Assembly (NCBI GenBank): GCA_023512835.1
Contig: CM042087.1
Span: 44,200,017-44,264,016 of the forward strand
From: Taxillus chinensis
Taxonomy: Eukaryota > Streptophyta > Magnoliopsida > Santalales > Loranthaceae
DNA length: 64,000 nucleotides
Reading direction: 5' to 3'
The position numbers were made by a program, and so were the translations under genes. The notes under the pieces were generated by a model. The model was not told the DNA's origin. It made no database searches and saw only the letters and a list, made by a program, of their open reading frames with translations. The first letter of the stretch is position 1. The number at the start of each line of letters is the position of its first letter. Positions 26,985 through 36,875 of this stretch are shown here, in pieces.

Positions 26985-27700
26985 ATAAGTATCATACCAC
27001 GCTCTTTACCGATGGTCAAGTGGAAATGAGATCATACTACCATGGATTTTATGTTACGACTTCCTTTTATTGTAGGGAGGAAGAATGTAATTTGAGTAAT
27101 TGTGGATTGATTGACTAAGTCAGCTCATTTCTTGGCTCTTTAAAAATGAAACTTTATTAGGACATTAAACTAGTAATAAGTTGATGAGATTATCCAGTTA
27201 CTTGGGGTATCCTTATCCATTGTTTCAAATAGAGATGTACAGTTTACTTTCCAATTTTGGGCAAATTACAGAAAATGTTAAGGGTGCAATTTAACTTAGT
27301 ACAACTTTCTACCTCGAGATGGATGGTCAATTAGAGAGGACAATCTAAACACTAGAAGACATGTTGAGGGTTTGTGCCCTAGATTTCGTGAGCAGCTTAC
27401 CTTCTTTTCGTAAAGTTTACATACAATATATTAGTTATCATTTATCATTTATCATATTTCAATTAAGATAACCATGCTTAAGGTATTGTATAGTAGACCA
27501 TGCTAGTTTCTATTGTGTTAGAAGCATGAGAGACGACAATGTTGGAACCCCAGTTGGTTCAGGAAGCTATATATGACGAAGATTAAATTTATTTGACAAG
27601 GTCTTTTGATAGTCGAAAGTAGATAAAAGTCTTATGGGGTCCAATGATGTTAACATTTTAGAGTTTTTGATGGGAGGCTACATGTTTCTTTAGGTTTATC
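26985..27700 (+). mobile_element. Decayed Ty3/gypsy pol remnant (integrase core and C-terminal part)
   Basis: Conceptual translation, hopping frames, follows the order of a plant Ty3/gypsy integrase: a DRLTKSAHF-like region near 27100-27140, FW..LQ near 27257, then EMDGQLERTI, one stop, and TLEDMLRVCALDF at 27316-27401. Downstream, 27540-27700 resembles the basic region before the chromodomain-type tail. Several stops and frameshifts are present, so no product is possible. The LTRs were not identified. Confidence 0.65.
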
Positions 27701-27732
27701 ATTATATTAAATAATGTACTAATTCAATGAGT

Positions 27733-28105
27733 CAAAGTTTTGTTGTGATAATGGAAAGGAGCTAGCAGATAATGAGGATGGCACAAGTGTACTCATAGAT
27801 CCAGATGAAATAACACCTACTGAATATCCCAAGAAATTAACTAGATTTGGAAAAGGACTACCAAATTAACCACATGGAAGGCTGTTGGTAGAAACAGGAT
27901 AACCCAATAAACCAAAGTTTGGTTGTGTCAATGGAAATGAGCTATAGATAAAGGATATGACACAAGTGTACTCATAGATTTAGATAAAGTAGAAATAGTC
28001 TAATAAAGCTTAATGAATAACGCAAGAGATTAAATAAATCAGGAAAAAGACTACCAAATTAGCCAAAGGGAGAGTTGTTGGTAGAAATAGGATAACCCAT
28101 AGGAA
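27733..28105 (+). repeat. Tandem duplication of retroelement 3' region (~185-bp unit)
   Basis: Copy 1 (27733-27912) and copy 2 (27913-28105) both start CAAAGTTT.GTTGTG and share GACACAAGTGTACTCATAG (copy 1 reads GGCACAAGTGTACTCATAG), GACTACCAAATTA.CCA and GGTAGAAA.AGGATAACCCA. Identity is roughly 80 percent. The block directly follows the gypsy remnant and may derive from it. Confidence 0.8.
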
Positions 28106-28232
28106 CTATTGGCACCAAGCAATAATACTAGAAGAGGTTATGGAATGGGGTAGGAAAAAATGGTGATCTTCAAATAGAGAAGAAAAAAAGAGCCAACATG
28201 TGGCTAGGGTTTCTTTTCGAACTAATGACTTA

Positions 28233-28984
28233 GTTTGGTAATGTTGTGCTTTTAGAAAAAGCTGCTTTTAGCCGTACTGGAAAAAAAAGGCGCTATAAAA
28301 ATAAGCAGCTGAGTGTTTGATAAAATATAATTTTAAAAGTACTTTAAATTTTAAAAGCAAGTAATAGGTGTTTGATAAATTAAAAACAAAAGTGCTGTGA
28401 AAACGTAAAAGACATAAATATCCTTGTTAATTATATTATAATTTTTTTAAAAAACCTAATCCCTCCCCTCCCCATCCCGTCGCACCCCTCCTCACTCATC
28501 CCGCCGCACCCTCCCTTTGCCAACCCCACCCCATCCCCATCCCCATCCCGCCGCACACACCCCCCGCCCCCTCTCCCATCTCAACGCCGCCCACTCCCTC
28601 CCCCCATCTTCGACGCCGCCGCCCCTCCACCCTACGCTTCCCGATCCTATCCTAATCGCCCCCGACGCCACCCACCCCCCGATGCTGCCCTGCCGACGCC
28701 CGCCCACCGTGCTCCCCGACCCGTCGGCCTCCTTTGCACACATCCCTCGTTGACGCAAGATGAGGATAAAGAGAGAGGATAATATTTTCATTTTAATTTT
28801 TTAAAAACTGCTTCTTAAAAAAGCAGCTTCTAAAAGCAAGCCTTGGATTGCTTCTGCTTTTGGGCAAAAAAAAAAGCAGAAACTTTTTTTATAAGTACTT
28901 ATTTTGATTTTACCAAACACTTTTTTTTGCTTCTGCTTATAAAATAAGGAGAAACAGTCTTTCAAAAACATTATCAAACTTGGC
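28233..28984. mobile_element. Nonautonomous terminal-inverted-repeat element with C-rich core (copy 1)
   Basis: The left end AGTTTGGTAATGTT is mirrored at the right end (reverse complement AGTTTGATAATGTT). Longer inverted similarity runs through the AAAAGCAG / CTGCTTTT-type subterminal sequence. The core 28455-28755 is very C-rich low-complexity DNA, which creates spurious Pro/Gly-rich ORFs on both strands. A related shorter copy lies at about 36588-36875. I see no clear target-site duplication, so the superfamily is unassigned. Confidence 0.6.
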
Positions 28985-30000
28985 CAATATCTCATACCAA
29001 AAAAATAATAATAGTTTAATTGAATGACTTTCTCTCGAGGCAGGCCCTATATTTATAACCATTAAAATTTATAAATATGGAAATAAAAAATTAAGAGAGA
29101 AGTAATCGGTGATTGACTCAATCATGAAAATCTTATAATAGTTAATCCTTAAACAAAGTTAACCATTAACATAAAATATCAATTTAATAGCAAAGAAAAA
29201 TAAATTCCCAAATAATAAGAATTTCTCATGCCACACTCAAAATAAACGATGATTTCATGTTTCAAATCTAAGATTTGAACCTTTATTAAAGAATAATTAA
29301 TGCAATAATGACTAACTATATTTTTATCTTTTTAAAAGTAAGACTATTATATGTGGTTTGGTATTAAAACGAGGTTTCATAGTAAGAAAATCATGGCCAA
29401 CAAAAATAAAATAAAGCTTTACACGGAGAGTTGAAAAACAAAAGGACCGAGTTATTTTATATAAATTCAAACATTAATTATTATATTCTATTAGTATATT
29501 TCTAAAAGGAGAATTATTAAAAATAATAGCAATAATAATAAAAATAACAGTGTAGGTAGTCACTAAATTAATTAATTATTAATTATTGCCTTTATTTATT
29601 TTTCTGTCTGAAATGGTTTTTTAATATTAATGCAGGCTGAAATTCTAGTGATTTTTTTATTTATTGTGAAATTTCAATTTCTTTTTAATCTTGTGATTTT
29701 TAAGGATTCAACATGTTTGATTGGATTATCTTTTGTTAAATCTTTTATTATTTTTAATTTTCAAAAATAACAATCACAACTTAAAAATAAAAAAACAACT
29801 AAAACGAATATGTGTATATATACCATAAAAAATAAAATATTTTAAAATTTTGATGGGACAACATATTTAACTTAGCTTTAAAATATATTTAGTAAACGCG
29901 CTTTTACAAACTATATTGTATTATAACAGCAGTATCAAAAGTCAAAACAGTGATAAAGGTTTTGAGAGTACAGTAGAACATGAAAAAAATCGGAAAAGGG

Positions 30001-30322
30001 AAGACAAATAGTAGGACATACGGGTACATTTTAGCTGCCACGCAGAGACCTGCCTGCAGCCCGCCAAACATGTTCACATCACCTATTCTCTTATCACTGT
30101 AGCATAGAGTGGTAGGATTAGCTCAAATTTTCATCGTATGCTGCAGCTGGAAGATAATAAGACATGCAGATACAGATACAGGCACATTTTATCTGAAGAT
30201 ACAGAGACCTGCCTGCAGGCTGCCTAACATGTACACTTCGTCTATCTATATATTCGCTTATCATTGGAGCATAGAGCAGTAGGTATAGGATTAGAATATT
30301 TTCATCATATGCTGCTGCAGGT
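30001..30322 (+). repeat. Tandem duplication (~150-170-bp unit)
   Basis: Copies at about 30001-30150 and 30151-30322 share ATAC.GG.ACATTTTA, CAGAGACCTGCCTGCAG, CTAACATGT-like, CTTATCA.TG.AGCATAGAG, AGGATTAG and TTTTCATC.TATGCTGC. Each copy contains short palindromic CCTGCAGG/CTGCAG motifs. Confidence 0.8.
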
Positions 30323-32362
30323 ACGATGTCGCAGTCTCAACTGTCTAGAAAGCATGAATTGCATGCTATATTGCTATATAATAGCCCACTCGGTAAGTGA
30401 CTGGTCTTTAATGGCTGGTCTTCCCTTCTTCGTGCATGAATAGTAATATATACTAATTTGGGTCGGGCAAACACATACGAGAAATGGAAAGAAAGCATCC
30501 TACCGGGTCAATGTCGTTTGTCCTCAAATCAACAAAAGGTTCATTAAAGAACGAAGACAATGACAGAAGAGACCCACGTGGCCGGCGAGGCCTCCTCCCA
30601 CGCAGCTTGTGTCTTCACATGCCTCCTATTGTCTCTCGCAGACATTAATATTATTATAATTTCCCAAATCCGAGTCCATGACACACCCTCACCTCTAGCC
30701 TCCATGTAGCTCATTACATGTGAAGCACCACCGTAAACGGCGTAGAGACAATATAAGTCAATTTGAATATTAAAAGTTAATTTTATATAATACATAATAA
30801 TATAAGAATACGCTAATTTGATATTTCATAAATTAATATTAAGTTAATTTAAATAGAAATACAAGTCATGTAATAATTAAATAATAATAAATATATAATC
30901 AAAAAATTCAAACAAAAAAATTCAAACTTCTCTTAATTTTTAATAATAAATAACAAAATAATGATATGGTGTCATGTTAACGTGGAAATAGGCAATTATT
31001 TATTTAATGGGTCATCGTATTAGTTAATTTGACACGTATGTGCCCTTTTGTTTCGATATTATAATATAAAAGTTGAACTATTCTTTTATAAAAAAAAATT
31101 AAGTTGTGTGAATACGTGATAGGTAAGCACCTTTGTCTCATTAAAGTATTATTATTAAATTACGATGTCATACACTACCCTTTTTTTTCTTTTTAAACTC
31201 ATCTCACTTGGATGTATTCGATATGGATCCAATCGTATCCCCACCGACCCACCGTGTCGGTGTAGCACTCTTTAGTCCACAAGGATAGAAGAATATATGC
31301 TTCGGAACTCATTATTGAACCATCGTTTGTCATTCCTAACATTTTTTTTCATTTAAGATACACAAAAGAAACTAGTTTTCCAACTAATAACTTGATTCGA
31401 GTCTCGTGGGTACAAAATTTTCCAATTGAACATCAAAAGAGAGTTTATGAACCTTAGAATGATGAAAAGAACCCGAACATTGGTATTCTCCAAGCCTCAA
31501 GTCCAAGAATTCAAAAAAATAGAAAACTTTATAACATATTTTTAGAACTTTTCATGACCAAATTGCAAAAATCAAGGGGGTTTGAGGAAGAATAAAAATT
31601 ATAGCATAGTTCAAGGAACAAATTGTGGTTAGGGATTTAGTTGAAATTCCAAATAAATAAGCAAACATGGCGGTTCCATTGGTATAATCAATATTTTCTT
31701 ATAATTTATTAAAAATTCATAAATTTGCAAAGAATATACTCGCTCCTTAAAATGAAATATAAAAATAATGAATAAATAATAAATACTTCATTCTTAAATA
31801 CTTACGTTATATTATTTTAATATATATTTTTACATATGCATGTGACATTTAAATAGTTTTCAAATGTATCAAATAAATAAATCAATAAACAAAATTAGTA
31901 TGGACAAGCTTGGATTTCAAGTTACAAGACAAACATATATTTCGTTAATGTTACACCATCTTGACAAAGGTTGAAGCTCTAACACCCGTGAAATAAGTTA
32001 CATTAACTAAATCACATATATTCTATATTCTTTTCGTTTTGCATTACTTTTCATTTGTTGTGGGATTGTGCCAATAGAGCATTTAAAAATTATAAAAGAA
32101 AAACTTTTAAAAGACTTGTTATTTGATATTACATAAGGTGTCTAAAAGATTATTGTGTAGATTGTTGTGATTAGGTGTCTAGCTACCATAATTAGATTTG
32201 CTTGAAACATAGTCGTCTAGCCAATAAAATAAAAGAAAGCCAAATTCTTAGTTAATTATAAGAGCTTTGTTAATATGACCAGTAAAAAGAACTCATAACT
32301 TTAATTGTAATTTTGTAACTAACATATTTGAAATTTAAAGTGAGATTGAATTTGTGTGTAGT

Positions 32363-32420
<58 letters not shown>
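32363..32420. repeat. (CT)n microsatellite
   Basis: About 29 uninterrupted CT dinucleotides. Confidence 0.97.
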
Positions 32421-32425
<5 letters not shown>

Positions 32426-33579
32426 ACACATCACACAATTTAAAAGGTATTAGTAAAATTTAGAATTACTATTAGTGCATTAAAAAATGGGGACAACAAA
32501 TTAGGATTATTATGGTAGGTCATATAAGCATGTTATATATAGAGAATTAGAAATAAGAATTTAAAAGTATAAGAAAATTTATAATTATTATTAAGATCAT
32601 CTTTAACTCAATTTTTAAAAACACACTTTTTTTAATACATTCTCTATCCCACTAAATATAATTTTTTTTGGAATTGAAATTCAATACGAAGTCTAATAAA
32701 ATTCAGAAGTCAAAACTTGTATCAAATAGACTCGACGTGTTTGGTACTTGTTTTAACTTTTGTATATGCTTTTTGTATTTTGGTGGAATTTATGTTTAAT
32801 TTAAATTTGAAAATAATTTTGTTTGGTAGAAGAAATAATATAGTTTAAAAAGTCTGTGGATTTTAAAATTGATTCACATAAATTTTTAAAAAATTAAATA
32901 TGATAAGTTCATGTAATAAAGTAGAGGAAAAATAAAAAATAAAAAAATTTGGATCTTTCACTAAAATTGAATTTAGATTTGAAAAAAAAAATTAATGGTT
33001 TTTAAAAATAACGATGTGACTCACATATTTTGAAAATAAAATTATAAAATTAAATAGTTTTAAATTCAAACCGACTAACTATTTTTAAAAATAATTTTTG
33101 AATCACATTGATACAGTAACAAAAAATGCTAGGATTATTTTTTAAAAATAAAGGTAAATGGATGAAATATAAGTTTATGATCACTTTTTGTAATATTTTG
33201 TTTATATAAAGAGATATTAGACATTCCACATATTACAAAAAAGATATCATTGTTATACATTATATTTGACAGATAATAGTAATAATTATTATTGTTAACT
33301 TATAAAAGTTTAGTTTAATACACTCATCAAATACGTCATCATTTTGATGATTTTTTATTTTTACTTTTAATTTCTGTTTTTTGTCTTTTACTTAAAAAGA
33401 AAAATAAAGCGAGAGCGTGTGAAGAGAAACCGATTGAAGAAGTAACCAAAAAAACCTTACCTTTTCATGTCGACAAAATTTGCCGATGCAATCTCCTGAC
33501 AGATGACGCATGCACGTACGATCTTTGTAAGCAACAACAAATGCCAGTGCGATCTTGTCGAGCGGCATCCGACGCCGCC

Positions 33580-34400
33580 GACCCCTTCCATACTCCCAGA
33601 ACCCAGAGTCCCCCGGCCCCAACTTTTGGTAATTCGCCTAGAAACAATGCTACACCACTTGGTCCTTGTCGTTAATTATGACAACTCCCTTATATTTTCT
33701 TGGACGTAACGTACTCTGTTAAAAACTTAATATATGCTTTTGTAATTTGCAGGGTCTCCTTCTAGAAACAATGCTACACTACTTGGTCCTTGTCGTTATG
33801 ACAACTCCCCAGCTTGGCAATCATTTAAGCTAATTACTCAGAGTCATTTCCTTTTCATCATCGTGTTTTCCAGAAGAAATTGCCAAAGACTTTCTTGCCT
33901 TTGTTTGGGCTCATGGGTTGTGAAAAAAGGCTTTAAGCATTCATGTAATATTTAAGTAGCTAAACTCTCATTCAAATCTCAAACAATCCTCTCGACAAAT
34001 AAGTTTATTAATATAATCAAATACCCAGATGGTATTCTTAATCTAAATAAACTTGCTGCTGAAACATTGGAGGTGTGACTACTTTACCAAGCAGGAAATG
34101 CACCTTGTATTTCAACTTTGAGTCTATTAAAAGTTTTGAAGAGCTGTTGTTGTTGCAGGTGCAGAAGAGACAGACATATGACATAACAAATGTTCTAGAA
34201 GAAATTGGTCTTATAGAAAAGAAGCATAAGAACATATATAATAGGGGGCAAATTTAAACATTTTGCAAATTTGTTTTCCTTGAGAAATTGTTTCGAAAAT
34301 TTGCATGTCACTTCATTATGTTAGCAATTAATTGTAAGTATTAATTGATTTAATAGGGGGCTTGATGTCTCAAGACCAGGGGATGCCAGTGAAAATTTTG
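33580..34400 (+). pseudogene. Unprocessed E2F transcription-factor pseudogene fragment
   Basis: Pieces of the E2F DNA-binding region appear in order. A proline-rich segment ends in NNATPLGPCR (about 33640-33672). It is repeated after an intact TTTGCAG acceptor as GSPSRNNATLLGPCRYDNS (33752-33808). Next comes TNKFINIIKYPDGILNLNK, reading on to AAETLE (33995-34072), a GT donor, an 86-nt intron, and a TTGCAG acceptor. The following exon (34159-34250) reads VQKRQTYDITNVLEEIGLIE and continues EKKHKN before diverging. After a gap, GLDVSRPGDAS follows at about 34361-34393. The WKG/IQW junction residues are missing, a 4-nt insertion breaks the first copy, stops are present, and no dimerisation or marked-box exons were recognised. 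Retained introns show that it arose by DNA duplication, not retroposition. Confidence 0.75.
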
Positions 34401-35382
34401 TCTTTTGTTAGTTTTGAAAGAAAAATAATTTTTTGTTATTTTTTTTACCTCATGTATGGCACTCATTACTTTTACAATCCAGTTTCGTATAATTCATTTT
34501 ATAATTCGTTATTCCTATCCTTTTCTAATTCACTCTATTCAGATGAATTTAGGATTGAGATTTAGTTGTTTAGCTGTGCATGTCTACATCTGTTATCTTC
34601 TCTCACTCCCCATGGTTTGTCATCAATGAATGTGTATCCAAATCTTCTTTCTATTTGCTTCATACGAAAAAGCCCTTTTTTCTTCACCCGCCCTCAACAT
34701 TATTTATATTGCCTCATTTTTTTAAATTTTATGATTATTATGAGAGAAATTAAATACATTTATTAAGATTTTCAAGACAATTTAGAATGTCATGGTAAAC
34801 TTCCTCTCCTGTCAATTTATGATTATCATGAGCGGTTAACTTCCTCTCCTGTCATTGTAATCTATTATTACTTTGCATTTTTGTTGTATTTATTGGTTCA
34901 GGATTTTTTTTTTTTAAAGATGATCTTCTTTCTTTGTTTGCATTGTTTGGAGGAATATGTTTCCATGCCTGATATTCGGTACATGGATACGGGATACGGC
35001 CTCCTGGTAGAACCGAATTTAAAATTAATTTATTTTTATATATTACTTTTTATATTTTTAATTTGTATTTTGGTCTCTAACTAAACTTTCTGCATTCAGA
35101 AAAGAAATTTTAAATTCTATTTGTAGTAATAGCAAATGAAGTATATGAAAATTTGAATCATATTAACATAACATAACAATTTTAGGAATTGCGTTCTCAT
35201 GCAAACAACTCCCATGTGTCAAACTTTTTTTAAAAAAAAATGATGTGAATAAAATAATATTAGTGATAAAATTATTTTAAAAATATTTTTTTTAAATACA
35301 ATAATAAAAATATGTATAAATAATAAAAATTTATTTATACTCATAATTTTTAAAAATAATTACATTTTAAAAAATAAACAAG

Positions 35383-35446
35383 ACTTACCACATTTTTATC
35401 ACTAATTTATGGATAAAACGGATACCGCACTTACCACATTTTTATC
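35383..35446 (-). repeat. 18-bp direct repeats beside the U2-like fragment
   Basis: ACTTACCACATTTTTATC occurs identically at 35383-35400 and 35429-35446. They could be a small tandem duplication or the footprint of an insertion. Confidence 0.85.
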
Positions 35447-35475
35447 TTAGCCGAAAGGCCGAGAACATATGGTAT
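35422..35475 (-). pseudogene. U2 snRNA-like 5' fragment
   Basis: Read on the minus strand, the segment begins ATACC and contains CTCGGCCTTTCGGCTAAGAT, which differs from the nearly invariant plant U2 5' end by one base. It is followed by a diverged TGCGGTATCCG where functional U2 has the branch-point-recognition GTAGTA sequence. Similarity ends within the first third of U2; no Sm-site or 3' stems were seen. An 18-bp segment following GGCTAA recurs 46 bp further on. It is best read as a truncated pseudogene or a snRNA-derived retroposed fragment. Confidence 0.6.
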
Positions 35476-35529
35476 GTACTATGTATGAACAATTACATGC
35501 GAAGACCCAAATAATAATAAAAAATGGTA

Positions 35530-35760
35530 AGAGACATCATCACAAAATCCCACAGTTAGGCCTGGGCAAAGGAGACTATTAAATTTGGCCCTAGACTAAA
35601 CAACATGGGCTTCAGTAAAAGCCCAGGGCTTCAATATATCCTTCTTCTGCTTCGTACTCGGCTAACCAAGCGAAGAGGATGGATGAACAAAGGTAAGGGG
35701 CAGAACTGATCAAGTTTCGTCTCACGGGTATTTCGAAAACCCTACGAACATCTTTCTCCA
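35530..35760 (+). promoter_or_regulatory. Promoter-like patch with site II and telo-box motifs
   Basis: Several TGGGC/GCCCA cores (near 35562, 35606, 35622) are followed by an AATATAT box (35633-35639) and AAACCCTA (35738-35745). An ATGGATGAACAAAG|GTAAG-like start lies near 35678. In plants this combination marks growth-related housekeeping promoters, but no coding gene follows, so it may be a relict promoter or drive a noncoding RNA. Confidence 0.3.
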
Positions 35761-35997
35761 TCCGTATCCCAACATTGTTATTATATAAATATATATCTAT
35801 ATTATTTTTAATCTTCTACAGCACCTGGTGAGCCTCACTGAGGCTCTTGCGCCATGAATGGTTTGTTTTTCAATTGGATGTTTTTGATGTTGAGGAGCTG
35901 TCGTGTTCCCTTTAACTTGATGTTCCTGGGGGTCTGCTTTTCAGTTCCTTTCCCAGTGTCCTGATGTCCCAATGATAAGTGACACATCCATTAGTCA

Positions 35998-36083
35998 CCA
36001 TGTGTAATTTGGTAAGCCTACCACTACCAGTACTGCTGAACCATGTGTAATTTGGTAAGCCTATACCAGGTACTGATGAACTT
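35998..36083 (+). repeat. 43-bp tandem duplication
   Basis: CCATGTGTAATTTGGTAAGC starts both copies (35998 and 36041), and both end with a TACTG.TGAA phrase. Confidence 0.85.
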
Positions 36084-36587
36084 AGGTAAAGCATGTGTAA
36101 TGGTGTCCTGTCTATTCCATTAGCCAGGAGAATTGACTTGAGCTGATGAGTACCTGAATTTGGTATTCTTAGGTTCATTTTTTGGTATCCCTACCCATTT
36201 ATTTGCTATTCTGAGGTGAATGGTTTGGGAGTATCGTAAAAAAAAAAACTTTTTGCTATCATAAAGGTGCTGGCTACAGAATAGTTATGGATTGGGTTTG
36301 GGTGGCAGATAGGATAACACGCGTATGTTATATTCCGCCACATGCATTGCTGGAGATTCAAATCTACGACCACATAAGGGAATAATGAAGGGAATATTGG
36401 CTGAGTTAGTGACTATATCGTTAAAAATTGTTGATGTGTTTCGTGGTTACCTGCGTTCCTTTTGACATGTTATCTCAAAGTGTGTTTTTGCGTGATGTCG
36501 CGCTTTGGGTTTGATGTCATGTGCAGAAGCCTGAGTTTTAATGTAGGGTACTAATATAAAAAGAATAATATAGAATATCATGGCTTG

Positions 36588-36875
36588 ATAATGTTTGCTT
36601 TTAGAAGAAATTATTTTTAGTTGTGTTGAAAAAATAAGCTATCGTGAAAATAAGCAGATAAATATTTAATAAAATATAATTTTAAAAGTACTTTAATTTT
36701 TAAAAGCAATTGATAAGTATTTGATAAATTTAAAACAAAAGTGCTATGAAGATGTAAAAAATACAAATATTTTTTTTATTTTATTATAATTTTTTAAAAA
36801 AACTAATCTTGCCCTGTCTCTTTCTCATTTCTACCTCCGTTAGTTTACAAAGTGAGAATATTTTTATAATTAGAT
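36588..36875 (+). mobile_element. Second, truncated copy of the inverted-repeat element family
   Basis: This segment is collinear with the left part of the 28233 element: TTGATAATGTTTGCTTTTAG, AATAAGCAG, AAAATATAATTTTAAAAGTA and AACAAAAGTGCTATGAA. The C-rich core is reduced to about 30 bp and the right terminus is missing. Confidence 0.65.

Larger units (their letters stand above)
20212..33500. other. Long gene-poor region with decayed transposable elements
   Basis: No intact gene is supported across 13 kb. The presumed MATE promoter lies at 20212 onward, including TAATAATA repeats near 20310. A GC-richer patch at 22740-23150 and a short one at 23440-23530 have no recognisable product. From 23760 the sequence is very AT-rich repeat debris, with the specific elements listed separately. 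Confidence 0.6.

Noticed and set aside
28492..28791. Gly/Arg-rich and Pro-rich ORFs on both strands
   Set aside because: They arise from the C-rich core of a nonautonomous element; composition-driven only.
30560..30709. 49-codon plus-strand ORF starting MTEETHVAGE
   Set aside because: Short, no recognised similarity, within repeat-rich DNA; probably chance.
34881..35084. 67-codon ORF with EEYVSMPDIRYMDTGYG considered as a downstream E2F exon
   Set aside because: Does not resemble the E2F dimerisation or marked-box regions; the repeated GATACGG phrase suggests simple-sequence origin.
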